A stretch of 64,000 bases of DNA, from contig NZ_CP192738.1 in the NCBI RefSeq assembly GCF_050749805.1, forward strand, positions 124,001-188,000. Direction: 5' to 3'. The notes beneath the pieces were generated by a model. That model was not told where the DNA came from. It saw only the letters and a program-made list of their open reading frames with translations, and searched no databases. The position numbers were made by a program, and so were the translations under genes. This stretch comes from Hahella sp018986435. GTDB lineage: Bacteria > Pseudomonadota > Gammaproteobacteria > Pseudomonadales > Oleiphilaceae. Of this stretch, positions 16,594-24,823 are shown in pieces (the stretch's first letter is position 1; each line of letters begins with the position of its first letter).

Positions 16594-17286
16594 ATGGCGG
16601 AATTTTCTGGATTTTCACCAGACTTTTTTAAATTTTTTCAGCAGTTGCAGGCAAATAACAACAAGGAATGGTTTGAAGAGAACAAAGCGCGCTTCAAACA
16701 GGAGGTGCAGCAGCCCCTAGTGCGCTTTATTGAGGCCATGGCGCCGGAGTTGATGAAAGTCTCTCCCTATTTTGTAGCGGACCCGCGATTGAACGGCGGC
16801 TCGATCTTTCGTATCTACCGGGACACCCGTTTCTCCAAAGACAAGACGCCTTACAAAACCCACGCCGCCGCGCAATTCCGGCATCAACAATACAAGAACG
16901 TGCATACCCCCGGCTTTTATGTGCATCTGGCGACAGACGAAATTTTCTTCGGTGGCGGTATCTGGATGCCAGAGTCGCAAGAGCTGTTGAAGATTCGCGA
17001 GCGTATTCGCGATAAGCCGAGCGCCTGGGAAAAGGTGTTGGCGGATAAGAAACTGAAGAAAGTGCATGGCGGCGTAACCGGAGATGGGCTCACGCGGCCG
17101 CCGAAAGGCTTTGACGCCGACGCTCCCCATATTGAGGACATCAAGCGCAAGAGCTTTTTCGCCATGACGCAATGCCCTGTGGATGCAGCCATGGAGAAAG
17201 ACTTCCATAAACAGGTCGCCGCCGGTTTTGCGGCGGCGGGACCTTTGGTGGAGTTTTTGTGCGGCGCGATGAACGTGCAGTTCTAG
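16594..17286 (+). CDS. DUF2461 family protein
   Basis: This is a 230-residue soluble protein with no signal peptide. It starts with FSGFSPDFFKFFQQL and contains NGGSIFRIYRDTRFSKDKTPYK and GFYVHL-FFGGGIW, the hallmarks of DUF2461 (TIGR02453), a widespread family of unknown function. ATG 16594 has an excellent AAGGAGG 12 bases upstream. It is convergent with the SDR gene 20 bases downstream. The 168 bases before it hold a GC-rich potential hairpin but no gene. Confidence 0.85.
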   Translation: MAEFSGFSPDFFKFFQQLQANNNKEWFEENKARFKQEVQQPLVRFIEAMAPELMKVSPYFVADPRLNGGSIFRIYRDTRFSKDKTPYKTHAAAQFRHQQYKNVHTPGFYVHLATDEIFFGGGIWMPESQELLKIRERIRDKPSAWEKVLADKKLKKVHGGVTGDGLTRPPKGFDADAPHIEDIKRKSFFAMTQCPVDAAMEKDFHKQVAAGFAAAGPLVEFLCGAMNVQF

Positions 17287-17306
17287 CCGCCGCTTCATGA
17301 GAGACG

Positions 17307-18098
17307 CTAGAACAGCGTCTTCATGGTTCCACCGTCCACGACCAATGACGCCCCGGTGATGTAGCTGGCGGCGTCGGACAGCAGAAATACCGCTGCATTG
17401 GCGAACTCCTCCGGGCTGCCGTAACGGCCCAAGGGGATGCTGGAGGCGGAGGCATCGCGCTGTTGTTCCACTGATACGCCTTTTTTCGCCGCGGCGGTGG
17501 CGTCCAGGGATTGCACCCGAGGCGTATCGATGCGACCGGGAATCAGATTATTGACGCGAATGCCTTCGCTCGCGAGGCTACGGGATAAACTCTTCATCAG
17601 GCTGGTCACCCCGGAGCGCATGACGTTGGACAACAACAGCATGTCGATGGGCTCTTTCACTGAAGATGAGGTGATGCTGAGAATGCTGCCTTTGCCCTGT
17701 CCGCGCATGGCGGGCAGAACCGCGCGCACCATACGCACGCTGCTCATCAGGGTCAGTTCAAAAGCGTCGCTCCAGGCGGCGTCGTCAAAATCGTCGAATT
17801 GCCCCGCCGGTGGACCGCCAGCGTTTACCACCAATCCCTGTGGGACTCCCAGTTCATCGGCGGTGCGTTGCGCCCAGGCGCTGATGGCGGAGGCATCTTT
17901 GGCGTCCACGGACATCGCCAGCACCTTGGCGCCGGTGGCGGCGCGGATTTTTTCCGCCGCCGCGTCTATGCCTTCCTGCGATCGGCTCATAATGGATAAG
18001 CGGGCGCCCTGACGCGCGCATTCCATGGCGATCGCGAAGCCCAGGCCGGAGCTGGCGGCGGCCACCATGACGGTCTTATCCTGCAAACCAAATTCCAT
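17307..18098 (-). CDS. Short-chain dehydrogenase/reductase-like protein without the canonical YxxxK
   Basis: The 263-residue SDR fold is clear: cofactor loop AAASSGLG (13-20), VNAGG (91-95), the Ser segment SITSSSV (141-147) and a C-terminal GGT. The active-site Tyr-x3-Lys is replaced by S157-N-V-M-R161 within LLLSNVMRSGV, so the usual proton relay is absent. SDR relatives with SNxxR at this site are, to my knowledge, a recurring subgroup often labelled 3-oxoacyl-ACP reductase without proof. It may still bind NAD(P). ATG 18098 is preceded by AGAGGT. The LysE gene lies 38 bases upstream on the same strand, so the two are probably co-transcribed. Confidence 0.85.
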   Translation of the reverse strand: MEFGLQDKTVMVAAASSGLGFAIAMECARQGARLSIMSRSQEGIDAAAEKIRAATGAKVLAMSVDAKDASAISAWAQRTADELGVPQGLVVNAGGPPAGQFDDFDDAAWSDAFELTLMSSVRMVRAVLPAMRGQGKGSILSITSSSVKEPIDMLLLSNVMRSGVTSLMKSLSRSLASEGIRVNNLIPGRIDTPRVQSLDATAAAKKGVSVEQQRDASASSIPLGRYGSPEEFANAAVFLLSDAASYITGASLVVDGGTMKTLF

Positions 18099-18136
18099 CG
18101 TCGGTTACCTCTTTTATTGATAAGGATTGGCTGGCT

Positions 18137-18760
18137 TTAGCGGCTGGAGCCAGCCATCACCAGGCCGAAACTGATGAATACGCCACCGGTGATTTTGTTG
18201 AAGCGATTCATGATTTTTTCTTTGCGCAAATAGGCGCGGAGCCGGGTGGATAAGGCGGCGTAAAAAGACAGGAAACCGAATGAACACACGGCGAAAGTCA
18301 GCGCCAGGGGCGGGAACTGTTGAATAAAGGGCTTGGATACATCAATGAACTGGGGAAACAGCGCGGTGAAAAATGCGATGGCTTTGGGATTGCTGATGCC
18401 TGTCAAAAAGCCTTCCCGATACAGCTCCCAGCGGCTGTATGTCAGGGTTGCGACTTCGCCGTCCGCGTCGATGGGCAAAGCGCCTGTGCTGCGCCAGGCT
18501 TTTACGCCAAGGTAGATCAAATAAAGTCCGCCGAGAACCTTGATGATAGTGAACAAGGTGGCGGAAGCCAGTATCGCAGACCCCAGCCCCAGGGCGGAGA
18601 CTGCCGCCAGAACCAAGACGGCGGTGACGTTGCCGGCGATGCTGACGCTGGCGCCTTTAAGGCCGTATTTGGCGCCGTTTTTCACCGCCAGAAATACCGC
18701 CGGCCCAGGGCTGGCGATAGCGGTGGCGACAATGGCCAGGAATATCAGGTATTCCGTCAT
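18137..18760 (-). CDS. LysE/RhtB family amino-acid exporter
   Basis: This 207-residue inner membrane protein has about six hydrophobic helices. It begins LIFLAIVATAIASPGPAVFL, the SPGP-type N-terminal motif of LysE/RhtB exporters, and contains YLIYLGVKAWR and GFLTGISNPKAIAFF, both characteristic. The family exports amino acids such as homoserine, threonine or lysine; the substrate here is unknown. ATG 18760 has AAGGAG 9 bases upstream. It is divergent from the Cys-rich gene at 18897 and probably forms a two-gene unit with the SDR gene. Confidence 0.9.
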   Translation of the reverse strand: MTEYLIFLAIVATAIASPGPAVFLAVKNGAKYGLKGASVSIAGNVTAVLVLAAVSALGLGSAILASATLFTIIKVLGGLYLIYLGVKAWRSTGALPIDADGEVATLTYSRWELYREGFLTGISNPKAIAFFTALFPQFIDVSKPFIQQFPPLALTFAVCSFGFLSFYAALSTRLRAYLRKEKIMNRFNKITGGVFISFGLVMAGSSR

Positions 18761-18896
18761 GCTTTATTCTCCTTGTTATCTATAGCGCGCCAGCGTTTAT
18801 CTGTGGTTGCTTCGTTTTTTCCGTCCTGTTGTCGCGCTCACCCCAGGCAGGGCAACTATACTGAGAGGGTCTGACGGCAATTAAAGGCGGCCGGAA

Positions 18897-19637
18897 ATGG
18901 AACCCATCAAAATCGGATATCGGTTCAAGCTCGATAAGTCGCGCAGCGAAAATTTTGAAATCACGCTCGATGAGAACAATGTAGAAGTTCTTGATCGAAA
19001 TATAAAAGACTTTCCAGAGTGGACTCAACTGGATTGTCATAAATGCCCCCATTGTCCACTCGACTCCATGTACCATCCTCACTGCCCGGCGGCTTTAAGC
19101 CTAGTGGAGGTGGTGCAGCGCTGCCAGGATATTATGTCTTACGAGCAGGTGGATCTTGAGGTGGCGATAGGGGACAAGAAAATCAGCCAGCATACCTCGG
19201 CGCAGAAAGGCTTGAGCGCTCTGATTGGCCTGCTGATGTCCACCAGCGGCTGTCCGCATCTGGACTTCTTCCGACCCATGGCGCGCCTGCATCTGCCGAT
19301 GGCGACGGAGCAGGACACCGTGTTTCGCGCCGCGGGCATGTATCTGCTGGCGCAGTATTTCCGGTCTGCGGAAGGTCGGGATGTGGATTTGACTCTGCGC
19401 GGACTGAAGACAATTTACCGCAATCTGCACCAATTGAATCTATGCATATCCAAACGCCTGCGTGCTGCGTCGGAAGCGGATTCTTCCGTGAACGCCGTAA
19501 TTCTGCTGGATCTGTTCAGCACCGTGATTCCCATCATCATCGAAGATAATCTGGAAGACATCCGCGAGTGGTTCGACCCCTATATGTCGGAGCTGTTCGA
19601 CAGAGTGTTGGAGCAGGCGGGTAAAGAGCCGGATTAG
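18897..19637 (+). CDS. Conserved-looking hypothetical protein with Cys/His-rich N-terminal segment
   Basis: This 246-residue, probably cytosolic protein belongs to no family I can name with certainty. Residues about 47-63 form a Cys/His cluster (CHKCPHCPLD, then HPHCP) that looks like a metal site, with a further GCPHLDFF near 119. The rest appears helical and ends in an acidic segment. It starts MEPIKIGYRFKLD at ATG 18897, after a GGCGGCCGGAA purine stretch. The stop codon is 3 bases before the convergent kptA stop at 19634, with a slight overlap of the terminal codons. Codon use resembles its neighbours, so there is no sign of recent transfer. Confidence 0.7.
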   Translation: MEPIKIGYRFKLDKSRSENFEITLDENNVEVLDRNIKDFPEWTQLDCHKCPHCPLDSMYHPHCPAALSLVEVVQRCQDIMSYEQVDLEVAIGDKKISQHTSAQKGLSALIGLLMSTSGCPHLDFFRPMARLHLPMATEQDTVFRAAGMYLLAQYFRSAEGRDVDLTLRGLKTIYRNLHQLNLCISKRLRAASEADSSVNAVILLDLFSTVIPIIIEDNLEDIREWFDPYMSELFDRVLEQAGKEPD

Positions 19638-20194
19638 CCTTGCGGTGAAGCGTTGAGCAGGCTCAGAAACTGTGGCGGCACTGCGTCGGTGAGCCAGACT
19701 TGGTTGGCGGAGAGGTAGAACCCATGCCCCGCCTGAGACAACGCTCTGGCGTCGATGCGAAAAATCACGGGTTTGCCGTGTCGGCTTCCCACTTTATGTG
19801 CTGTCTCTACGTCTGCGCTCAAATGCACATGACGACGCTGGCCGGGCTGTAATCCCGTCGCCAGGATAGCGTCCGCGAATCGTGTGGCGGAGCCGTGATA
19901 CAACACATCCGGCGGCGCCACGGGCGTCAACTGCAAATCCACATCGATGGAATGCCCCTGACTGGCGCGAATGCGTCGTTTGTCCTCGGACAGGGCGAAG
20001 CGCTGTTTGTCATTGGTGGCGACGATTTCCAGCACGTCCTGAAAACTGATATGCACGCCCTGACGGGCGGCGCCCGCCAGTAAAACCGCTATATCCGCCC
20101 AGCCATTGGCGTCCAGAGGAAGCTGAATCAGTTCCGGCTGATGCCGCAACACCAAACTGAGGAATTTGCTTTTCGACTTCAACGCTTTATCCAT
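19634..20194 (-). CDS. kptA: RNA 2'-phosphotransferase (Tpt1/KptA family)
   Basis: A protein of about 186 residues beginning MDKALKSKSKFLSLVLRHQP. Family motifs are LRHQPE with DANGWADI, VLYHGSA, HVHLSADVETAHKVGSRHG and GFYLSANQVWLT. Tpt1/KptA removes an internal RNA 2'-phosphate by transferring it to NAD+. Its bacterial role is uncertain because bacteria lack the yeast-type splicing ligase. I chose ATG 20194 over the upstream in-frame start at 20254, which would run 40 bases into pdxJ; 20194 leaves a 19-base gap. It is downstream of and probably co-transcribed with pdxJ. RtcB and RtcA, also RNA end enzymes, lie 40 kb away. Confidence 0.9.
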   Translation of the reverse strand: MDKALKSKSKFLSLVLRHQPELIQLPLDANGWADIAVLLAGAARQGVHISFQDVLEIVATNDKQRFALSEDKRRIRASQGHSIDVDLQLTPVAPPDVLYHGSATRFADAILATGLQPGQRRHVHLSADVETAHKVGSRHGKPVIFRIDARALSQAGHGFYLSANQVWLTDAVPPQFLSLLNASPQG

Positions 20195-20213
20195 GGAAGC
20201 CAGACCTGTTGGG

Positions 20214-20942
20214 TTAGGAAAGAATGTCGACGTATTTCTGAATAACCTGATCAAAGCCCATTTCCAGCGCTTCCACCGTTAACGCATGGCCGATAGACAC
20301 TTCCGCAATCGTGCCTTGCGCCACCAGCGGCGCCAGATTTTCCAGATTAAGGTCATGTCCGGCGTTCACCGTCAGCCCCAGTGACACGGCGTACTGAGCG
20401 CAGGCCAGATACTTGGCGGCGACGGCTTCGAATTGCGGCGCGCCATAGGCGTGGGCGTATTCTTCGGTGTATAGCTCAATGCGCTTGGCGCCGGTGGCGT
20501 GGGCCAGTTTGATCTGCTCTTCGTCAGGGTCCATGAAGAGGCTGACGCGTACGCCGGCCGCCTGCACTCTGTTGACGATATCCGTGACAAACGCATTGTC
20601 CTGGCGCAAATCCCAGCCGTGATCGGAAGTGATTTGATCAGGCTTGTCCGGGACTAAGGTAAATTGGTGCGGCTTGTAGCGCAGCACATACTCAATCAGC
20701 TCTTCTTCCGGGTAACCTTCGATGTTCAGTTCGGCTTCTCCGAACTCCTTCACCAGCTCGCTCAGTTCAGCGATATCGCTGTAGCGGGCGTGACGTTGAT
20801 CCGGTCGTGGATGAATGGTGACCCCACCGGCGCCCGCCTGCAACGCGCGGCGTCCGAACGCCTTCACGCTGGGATAATCGCGCCCTCTGGAATTGCGGAT
20901 CAGGGCGATCTTGTTGAGGTTTACGCTCAGAACGGTCTTCAT
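20214..20942 (-). CDS. pdxJ: Pyridoxine 5'-phosphate synthase
   Basis: The 242-residue TIM-barrel enzyme joins 1-deoxyxylulose 5-phosphate with 3-amino-2-oxopropyl phosphate to form pyridoxine 5'-phosphate, the last ring-forming step of the DXP-dependent vitamin B6 pathway. Family signatures are LSVNLNKIALIRNSRG at the N terminus, GVTIHPRPDQRH, FTLVPDKPDQ-TSDHGWDL, VSLFMDPD, IELYTEEYA, VNAGHDLNLENL and EVSIGHAL. Length is normal. ATG 20942 is preceded by AAGGA. In many gammaproteobacteria pdxJ follows recO; here it stands at the head of a pdxJ-kptA pair instead. Confidence 0.96.
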   Translation of the reverse strand: MKTVLSVNLNKIALIRNSRGRDYPSVKAFGRRALQAGAGGVTIHPRPDQRHARYSDIAELSELVKEFGEAELNIEGYPEEELIEYVLRYKPHQFTLVPDKPDQITSDHGWDLRQDNAFVTDIVNRVQAAGVRVSLFMDPDEEQIKLAHATGAKRIELYTEEYAHAYGAPQFEAVAAKYLACAQYAVSLGLTVNAGHDLNLENLAPLVAQGTIAEVSIGHALTVEALEMGFDQVIQKYVDILS

Positions 20943-21120
20943 ATCTGCTGGGTCCTTATAAAACTGTCACGCGATGTTGCTGGATCATAGCACCCCGCCG
21001 CGGACAAACCCACTGCGACGCCCTTTACGCCCCGCCACCAAGGGTTTCCCCCAGAAGTTTGTAAGTACTTATTATGCTTCAATAAAGCACCCAATAACCG
21101 CTACTGAGGACGCCCATCCC

Positions 21121-22884
21121 ATGAAACCTCGACTCCTCCCGCGATGGATATTACGCATCGCCAGACGCAGCGCCGTAATGCTCGCATTCCTGCTCTCCTT
21201 TTCCGCTCTGGCGGCGCCGGATGGATGGAACGTGCTAGTGGAAAACGGCGAAGAGCTGTTCATTCCTGGCGATCTGAAAGCGGACGAAGAATACCGCCTG
21301 TTTATTTCAGTGGCGGAAGACGTGCCGCAAAGTAAATATCGGGGTTGGTTCGAACGTGTGCTGAAAGAAGACGGCGGCAAGCTGGGTGAGGTTATCGACA
21401 CATTGGCGGTCAAAGAAAGCAAAGGCGGCGTACTTAGCTCTACCGTGATGATGCAGACTGAGGGTAAGGCGCGATTCGTCCACTATATGGCGTTTTACGG
21501 TAAGGGGAAGGCGGTATACATGCGCATTTTCGCTTCAGACGGCGCTAAATTAGTTACCCGCTACAGCGCAGGCATGCAGCAGGTAATGAAGGAAAATCTG
21601 CCGCTACGGCTCAAGGGCGTCGCCAGTCAGTCAGGCGCTGCGACTCCGGCTCAGCCTGTGACCACGCAGAAGTCTGCCCAGAGCCTTCCTGCATCAACTA
21701 AAAGTAGGGATGTAACCCCAAAAACGAATATTCAAAAAATCGATAACGGCGCGTTGCCTCGCTACTCTTTGCCCAATACCTACGAGGCGCTGATGTGTGA
21801 TTACACAACGGGCATCTCCAACTCCAACTACAAAGTGGATAACTTTGTTTATCTGTTATTTAAGGATGGTAGCGCTTACAAGCGTTTGACGGTTCCACCG
21901 GAAGATTTCGGCGTCGCCAAAGCGCGCAAAGAAGATCCGAAAAACTGGGGCGTATGGAAGAAGAGCGGCGATGGTTACAAGGTTAAGGTCGGCGGCGACT
22001 GGCGCGAGCTTAAGCGCAGCGCCCTTCTGGAGCCGGCGCGGATTGGGGAACGACTGAACCGTTACATCTACATCATGAATGCGCATGGTATGGCGGGTAT
22101 CTCAGCCACCAGCAGCGTGTACACCAACAGTTGGACCTTTCACGGCTCAGGGCGCTTCACCAAAGGTTCATCCAGCCTGCATGGCTCGGGGGGAGCGGCG
22201 TCAGCCTTGACCGGCACGAGTGTATACGCCTCCAGCAAAAGCGACGAGCATGGCGATAGCTCTGTGGCCGGCGGGATCGCGCCGGGGATGGTGACTTCTA
22301 CAACCAGAGGCAACAAAGACGGCGCTAAAAACCGGGGCGCCTATCAACTGAACGGCTACGCCATGAATCTGAGTTTCGATAACGGCGAAAAACAACGCAT
22401 GCTGTTTGGATTTTGCCACGGCGACCGTACCGATCCGTTCCTGGGGGGGACGATGTATTGGATGAAGGAGTCTGAAGCCGAGCGTGATTTGCCAGTCGAC
22501 TGGAAAATGGTGATCACTGAAAATGAGGACCAGTTTTATGTCCCCGGCGATCTCAAGGAAGGAGAAGTTTTCCGTCTGGTGATCTCTCCGAAAGTGGAAT
22601 TAAACGGGCGCTCGATGGAGGACTGGTTCAAAGAGACCGTGACGGAAAACCTGTCGTATCTCGGTGATCCGCTACTCATGGCAGATTGGTCGGGTCGGCA
22701 GGGGCTTTATCAGTATTACAATGCGTTCAAGGAAAATGGTCGAGACCTTTATGTGGTGTACTACGGCACGAAGACAAGGGGCCGGTTCGGGCGTTTCGTT
22801 CGCCTTGTAATGTCGGATTCCGCTATGGCGCAACGTTATGCCAAGGAACTGCAGCCAGCTCTCAAGGAAGCTTTTCGCCAATAG
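21121..22884 (+). CDS. Secreted paralogue A: unknown protein with N- and C-terminal repeat domains
   Basis: A protein of about 587 residues starting MKPRLLPRWILRI, with a signal peptide ending ALAAP near residue 36. No family is recognised. The mature N terminus (DGWNVLVENGEELFIPGDL, then EEYRLFIS and a WFERV segment) recurs as a diverged copy near residues 460-500 (DWKMVITENEDQFYVPGDL, EVFRLVIS, DWFKETV). Between them are a Pro/Ser/Thr linker and a central domain with YSLPNTYEALMCDY, AYKRLTVPPEDF, LNRYIY and FGFCHGDRTDPFLGGT. ATG 21121 is the only start that places the signal peptide at the N terminus. A TTG-started paralogue follows after 18 bases. Confidence 0.75.
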   Translation: MKPRLLPRWILRIARRSAVMLAFLLSFSALAAPDGWNVLVENGEELFIPGDLKADEEYRLFISVAEDVPQSKYRGWFERVLKEDGGKLGEVIDTLAVKESKGGVLSSTVMMQTEGKARFVHYMAFYGKGKAVYMRIFASDGAKLVTRYSAGMQQVMKENLPLRLKGVASQSGAATPAQPVTTQKSAQSLPASTKSRDVTPKTNIQKIDNGALPRYSLPNTYEALMCDYTTGISNSNYKVDNFVYLLFKDGSAYKRLTVPPEDFGVAKARKEDPKNWGVWKKSGDGYKVKVGGDWRELKRSALLEPARIGERLNRYIYIMNAHGMAGISATSSVYTNSWTFHGSGRFTKGSSSLHGSGGAASALTGTSVYASSKSDEHGDSSVAGGIAPGMVTSTTRGNKDGAKNRGAYQLNGYAMNLSFDNGEKQRMLFGFCHGDRTDPFLGGTMYWMKESEAERDLPVDWKMVITENEDQFYVPGDLKEGEVFRLVISPKVELNGRSMEDWFKETVTENLSYLGDPLLMADWSGRQGLYQYYNAFKENGRDLYVVYYGTKTRGRFGRFVRLVMSDSAMAQRYAKELQPALKEAFRQ

Positions 22885-22902
22885 TCGCCAGAGGTTAGAA
22901 AA

Positions 22903-24675
22903 TTGCAATCATCATGCTTCGTCGAAACTGTACGTAGGTTGCTGGTGTTTGTCTTTGCGCTGTCGTTCATGCCTCTCGCATCTATCGGCCATGCCGCTCC
23001 AGACGGTTGGTCTGTCCTGGTCGAAGACGGGGAAGAGATATTTATACCCGGTGATTTAACTGCTGAGGAAGACTACCGGATGTTTGTCGCCCTGGCGGAA
23101 ACGCTCCCACAAAGCGAATATCCGCAGTGGTTCAAAAAGCGCATCGATCTGGACGCCAGCAAGTGGGGCGAAGTATTGGCGGCGCCGGAACCCAGGCGGA
23201 ATAATGGCGGCGTATTGACGGCGACCTATGCGCTGCAAAGGCAGGATGGCGTACTCCGTTATGCGCATTACATGGGGTTCTTTGGACAAGGCAAAGCAGT
23301 GTATCTGCGCATCTTATCTTCAGACGTGACGACGCTGGTGTCCCGTTACGCCAGTGGTATGCAGCAGGTAATCAAAGAGACGCTGCCGCAGCGCCTGAAG
23401 GGCGTTGCGATCTCGCAGGCGGCGCCTAACGCGCCGGTTGAAACAACAACATCTGGTGTAACCCCCATGGCTCCTCCAGCCAAACCCGCTACCCAAGCCG
23501 CCCCACCGGAAATAAAACGCATCGATAACGCCGCCGCGCCAGAGTATTCGCTGCCTGACAAATATGAGGCGTTGGTATGCGACTTCACTGAAAACAGAAT
23601 TGATGACACCTACGACGACTACGTGATTCTGTTACTCAAAGATGGCACTGCCTATAAAGGGCTGACCGTGCCGCCGGAAGATCTGGACGTCGCCAAGTCT
23701 CGCGAGGAATACTCCAATAGCTGGGGGATTTGGAAGGATGACGGCGGAGAGAGCTATAAAGTGAAAATTCCCGCCAGCAAGAAGGAGTGGAGTTCATTAT
23801 CTAAGGGGCGACATTTGGCGCCGGCGCGAATGGGCGAACGTCTGAATCGCTATATTTCGAAAACCACGATGGTGAATATGGGCATGATTGGGGGAGGTAG
23901 CTCCTATACCAACAGTTGGACTTTTCTCGGCGCCGGCGGCTTCTCGAAAGGTTACTCCAGTCTGTTCTCAAGCGGGATGATGTCTTCCATGACGACAGGA
24001 ACCAGTGTTTACGCCGCATCATACAGTGACGACACCGGAGATAGTTCAATTGTCAGTGGCAACTCTCCTGGCGTTGGCGTCACATCTCAGAAAAAACGCA
24101 ATGATGGTTCCAATAACCGTGGTCGATACAGCTTGAATGGGTACGCCATGGAACTGACCTACGATAATGGCGAAACGAACAGAAGCCTTTTCGGCTTTTG
24201 TTATGACGACCGCACGCAGCCTTTCTTGGGGGGAACGCTGTTTCCAATGCGTAAATCAGGCCCGGCGGAGAAGTTACCCTATGAATGGCGTATGCAGATC
24301 AGTCTCAACGAAGAGCGTTACTATGTTCCGAAGGAACTAAAAGAGGGTGAAATCTTCAGAGTGGTCTTCTCGCCCATGGTGGAGCTAGAAGGCGCCGCGA
24401 TAGAAGATTGGTTCAAAGAGGCGGTCAGTCAGAATTTCACCTATTTGGGCAAGCCTGTTATGGAAGGAGAGTGGGGTAACGATAGAGACACGGTCTATTC
24501 CTACTACAATGCATACAATGACGAGGATGACGCGCCTTTGGTCGTGTTTTATTACGGTGCGAAAGTGGAAGAAAAATATGGGCGTTTCATGCGGATTATC
24601 ACATCAGATTTGAAGCTTAATAAGCGCTTTAAGGAAGAAATGAAGCCCGCTTTGCTACGCGCCTTTATGCCTTAA
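22903..24675 (+). CDS. Secreted paralogue B: tandem duplicate of the preceding gene
   Basis: This 590-residue protein is similar along its whole length to the preceding gene product. Shared features are the signal peptide followed by AAPDGW, the FIPGDL motif, PQS-Y--WF, the linker, YSLPDKYEALVCDF, AYKGLTVPPEDL, LNRYIS, TNSWTF-G-G-F-KG and FGFC-DRT-PFLGGT. The C-terminal repeat is also shared (YEWRMQISLNEERYYVPKEL, EDWFKEAV). The start is a TTG at 22903 with AGAGG 8 bases upstream, and no in-frame ATG lies before the signal peptide. The 18-base gap implies a single transcript. Function unknown; presumably periplasmic or secreted. Confidence 0.75.
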   Translation: MQSSCFVETVRRLLVFVFALSFMPLASIGHAAPDGWSVLVEDGEEIFIPGDLTAEEDYRMFVALAETLPQSEYPQWFKKRIDLDASKWGEVLAAPEPRRNNGGVLTATYALQRQDGVLRYAHYMGFFGQGKAVYLRILSSDVTTLVSRYASGMQQVIKETLPQRLKGVAISQAAPNAPVETTTSGVTPMAPPAKPATQAAPPEIKRIDNAAAPEYSLPDKYEALVCDFTENRIDDTYDDYVILLLKDGTAYKGLTVPPEDLDVAKSREEYSNSWGIWKDDGGESYKVKIPASKKEWSSLSKGRHLAPARMGERLNRYISKTTMVNMGMIGGGSSYTNSWTFLGAGGFSKGYSSLFSSGMMSSMTTGTSVYAASYSDDTGDSSIVSGNSPGVGVTSQKKRNDGSNNRGRYSLNGYAMELTYDNGETNRSLFGFCYDDRTQPFLGGTLFPMRKSGPAEKLPYEWRMQISLNEERYYVPKELKEGEIFRVVFSPMVELEGAAIEDWFKEAVSQNFTYLGKPVMEGEWGNDRDTVYSYYNAYNDEDDAPLVVFYYGAKVEEKYGRFMRIITSDLKLNKRFKEEMKPALLRAFMP

Positions 24676-24823
24676 ACTTTAACAGGGCGTCGTATTCCGA
24701 TTCGTCTCCCCGAGGATGAAGTAGCGGCGCCATAATTCGCCATAATCCCACCTCTCGAAAGTCAGTATTGCTGTGTATGCTGGCGCTTTATCCTGATTCA
24801 GATTTTATTTGGCCGTGGACATT

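Noticed and set aside
20963..20985. CTGTCAC near 20964 as a Pho box for the first secreted paralogue
   Set aside because: The second half-site at the 11-bp period matches only about 2 of 7 bases, and it lies 150 bases from the start codon, unlike the three supported cases.
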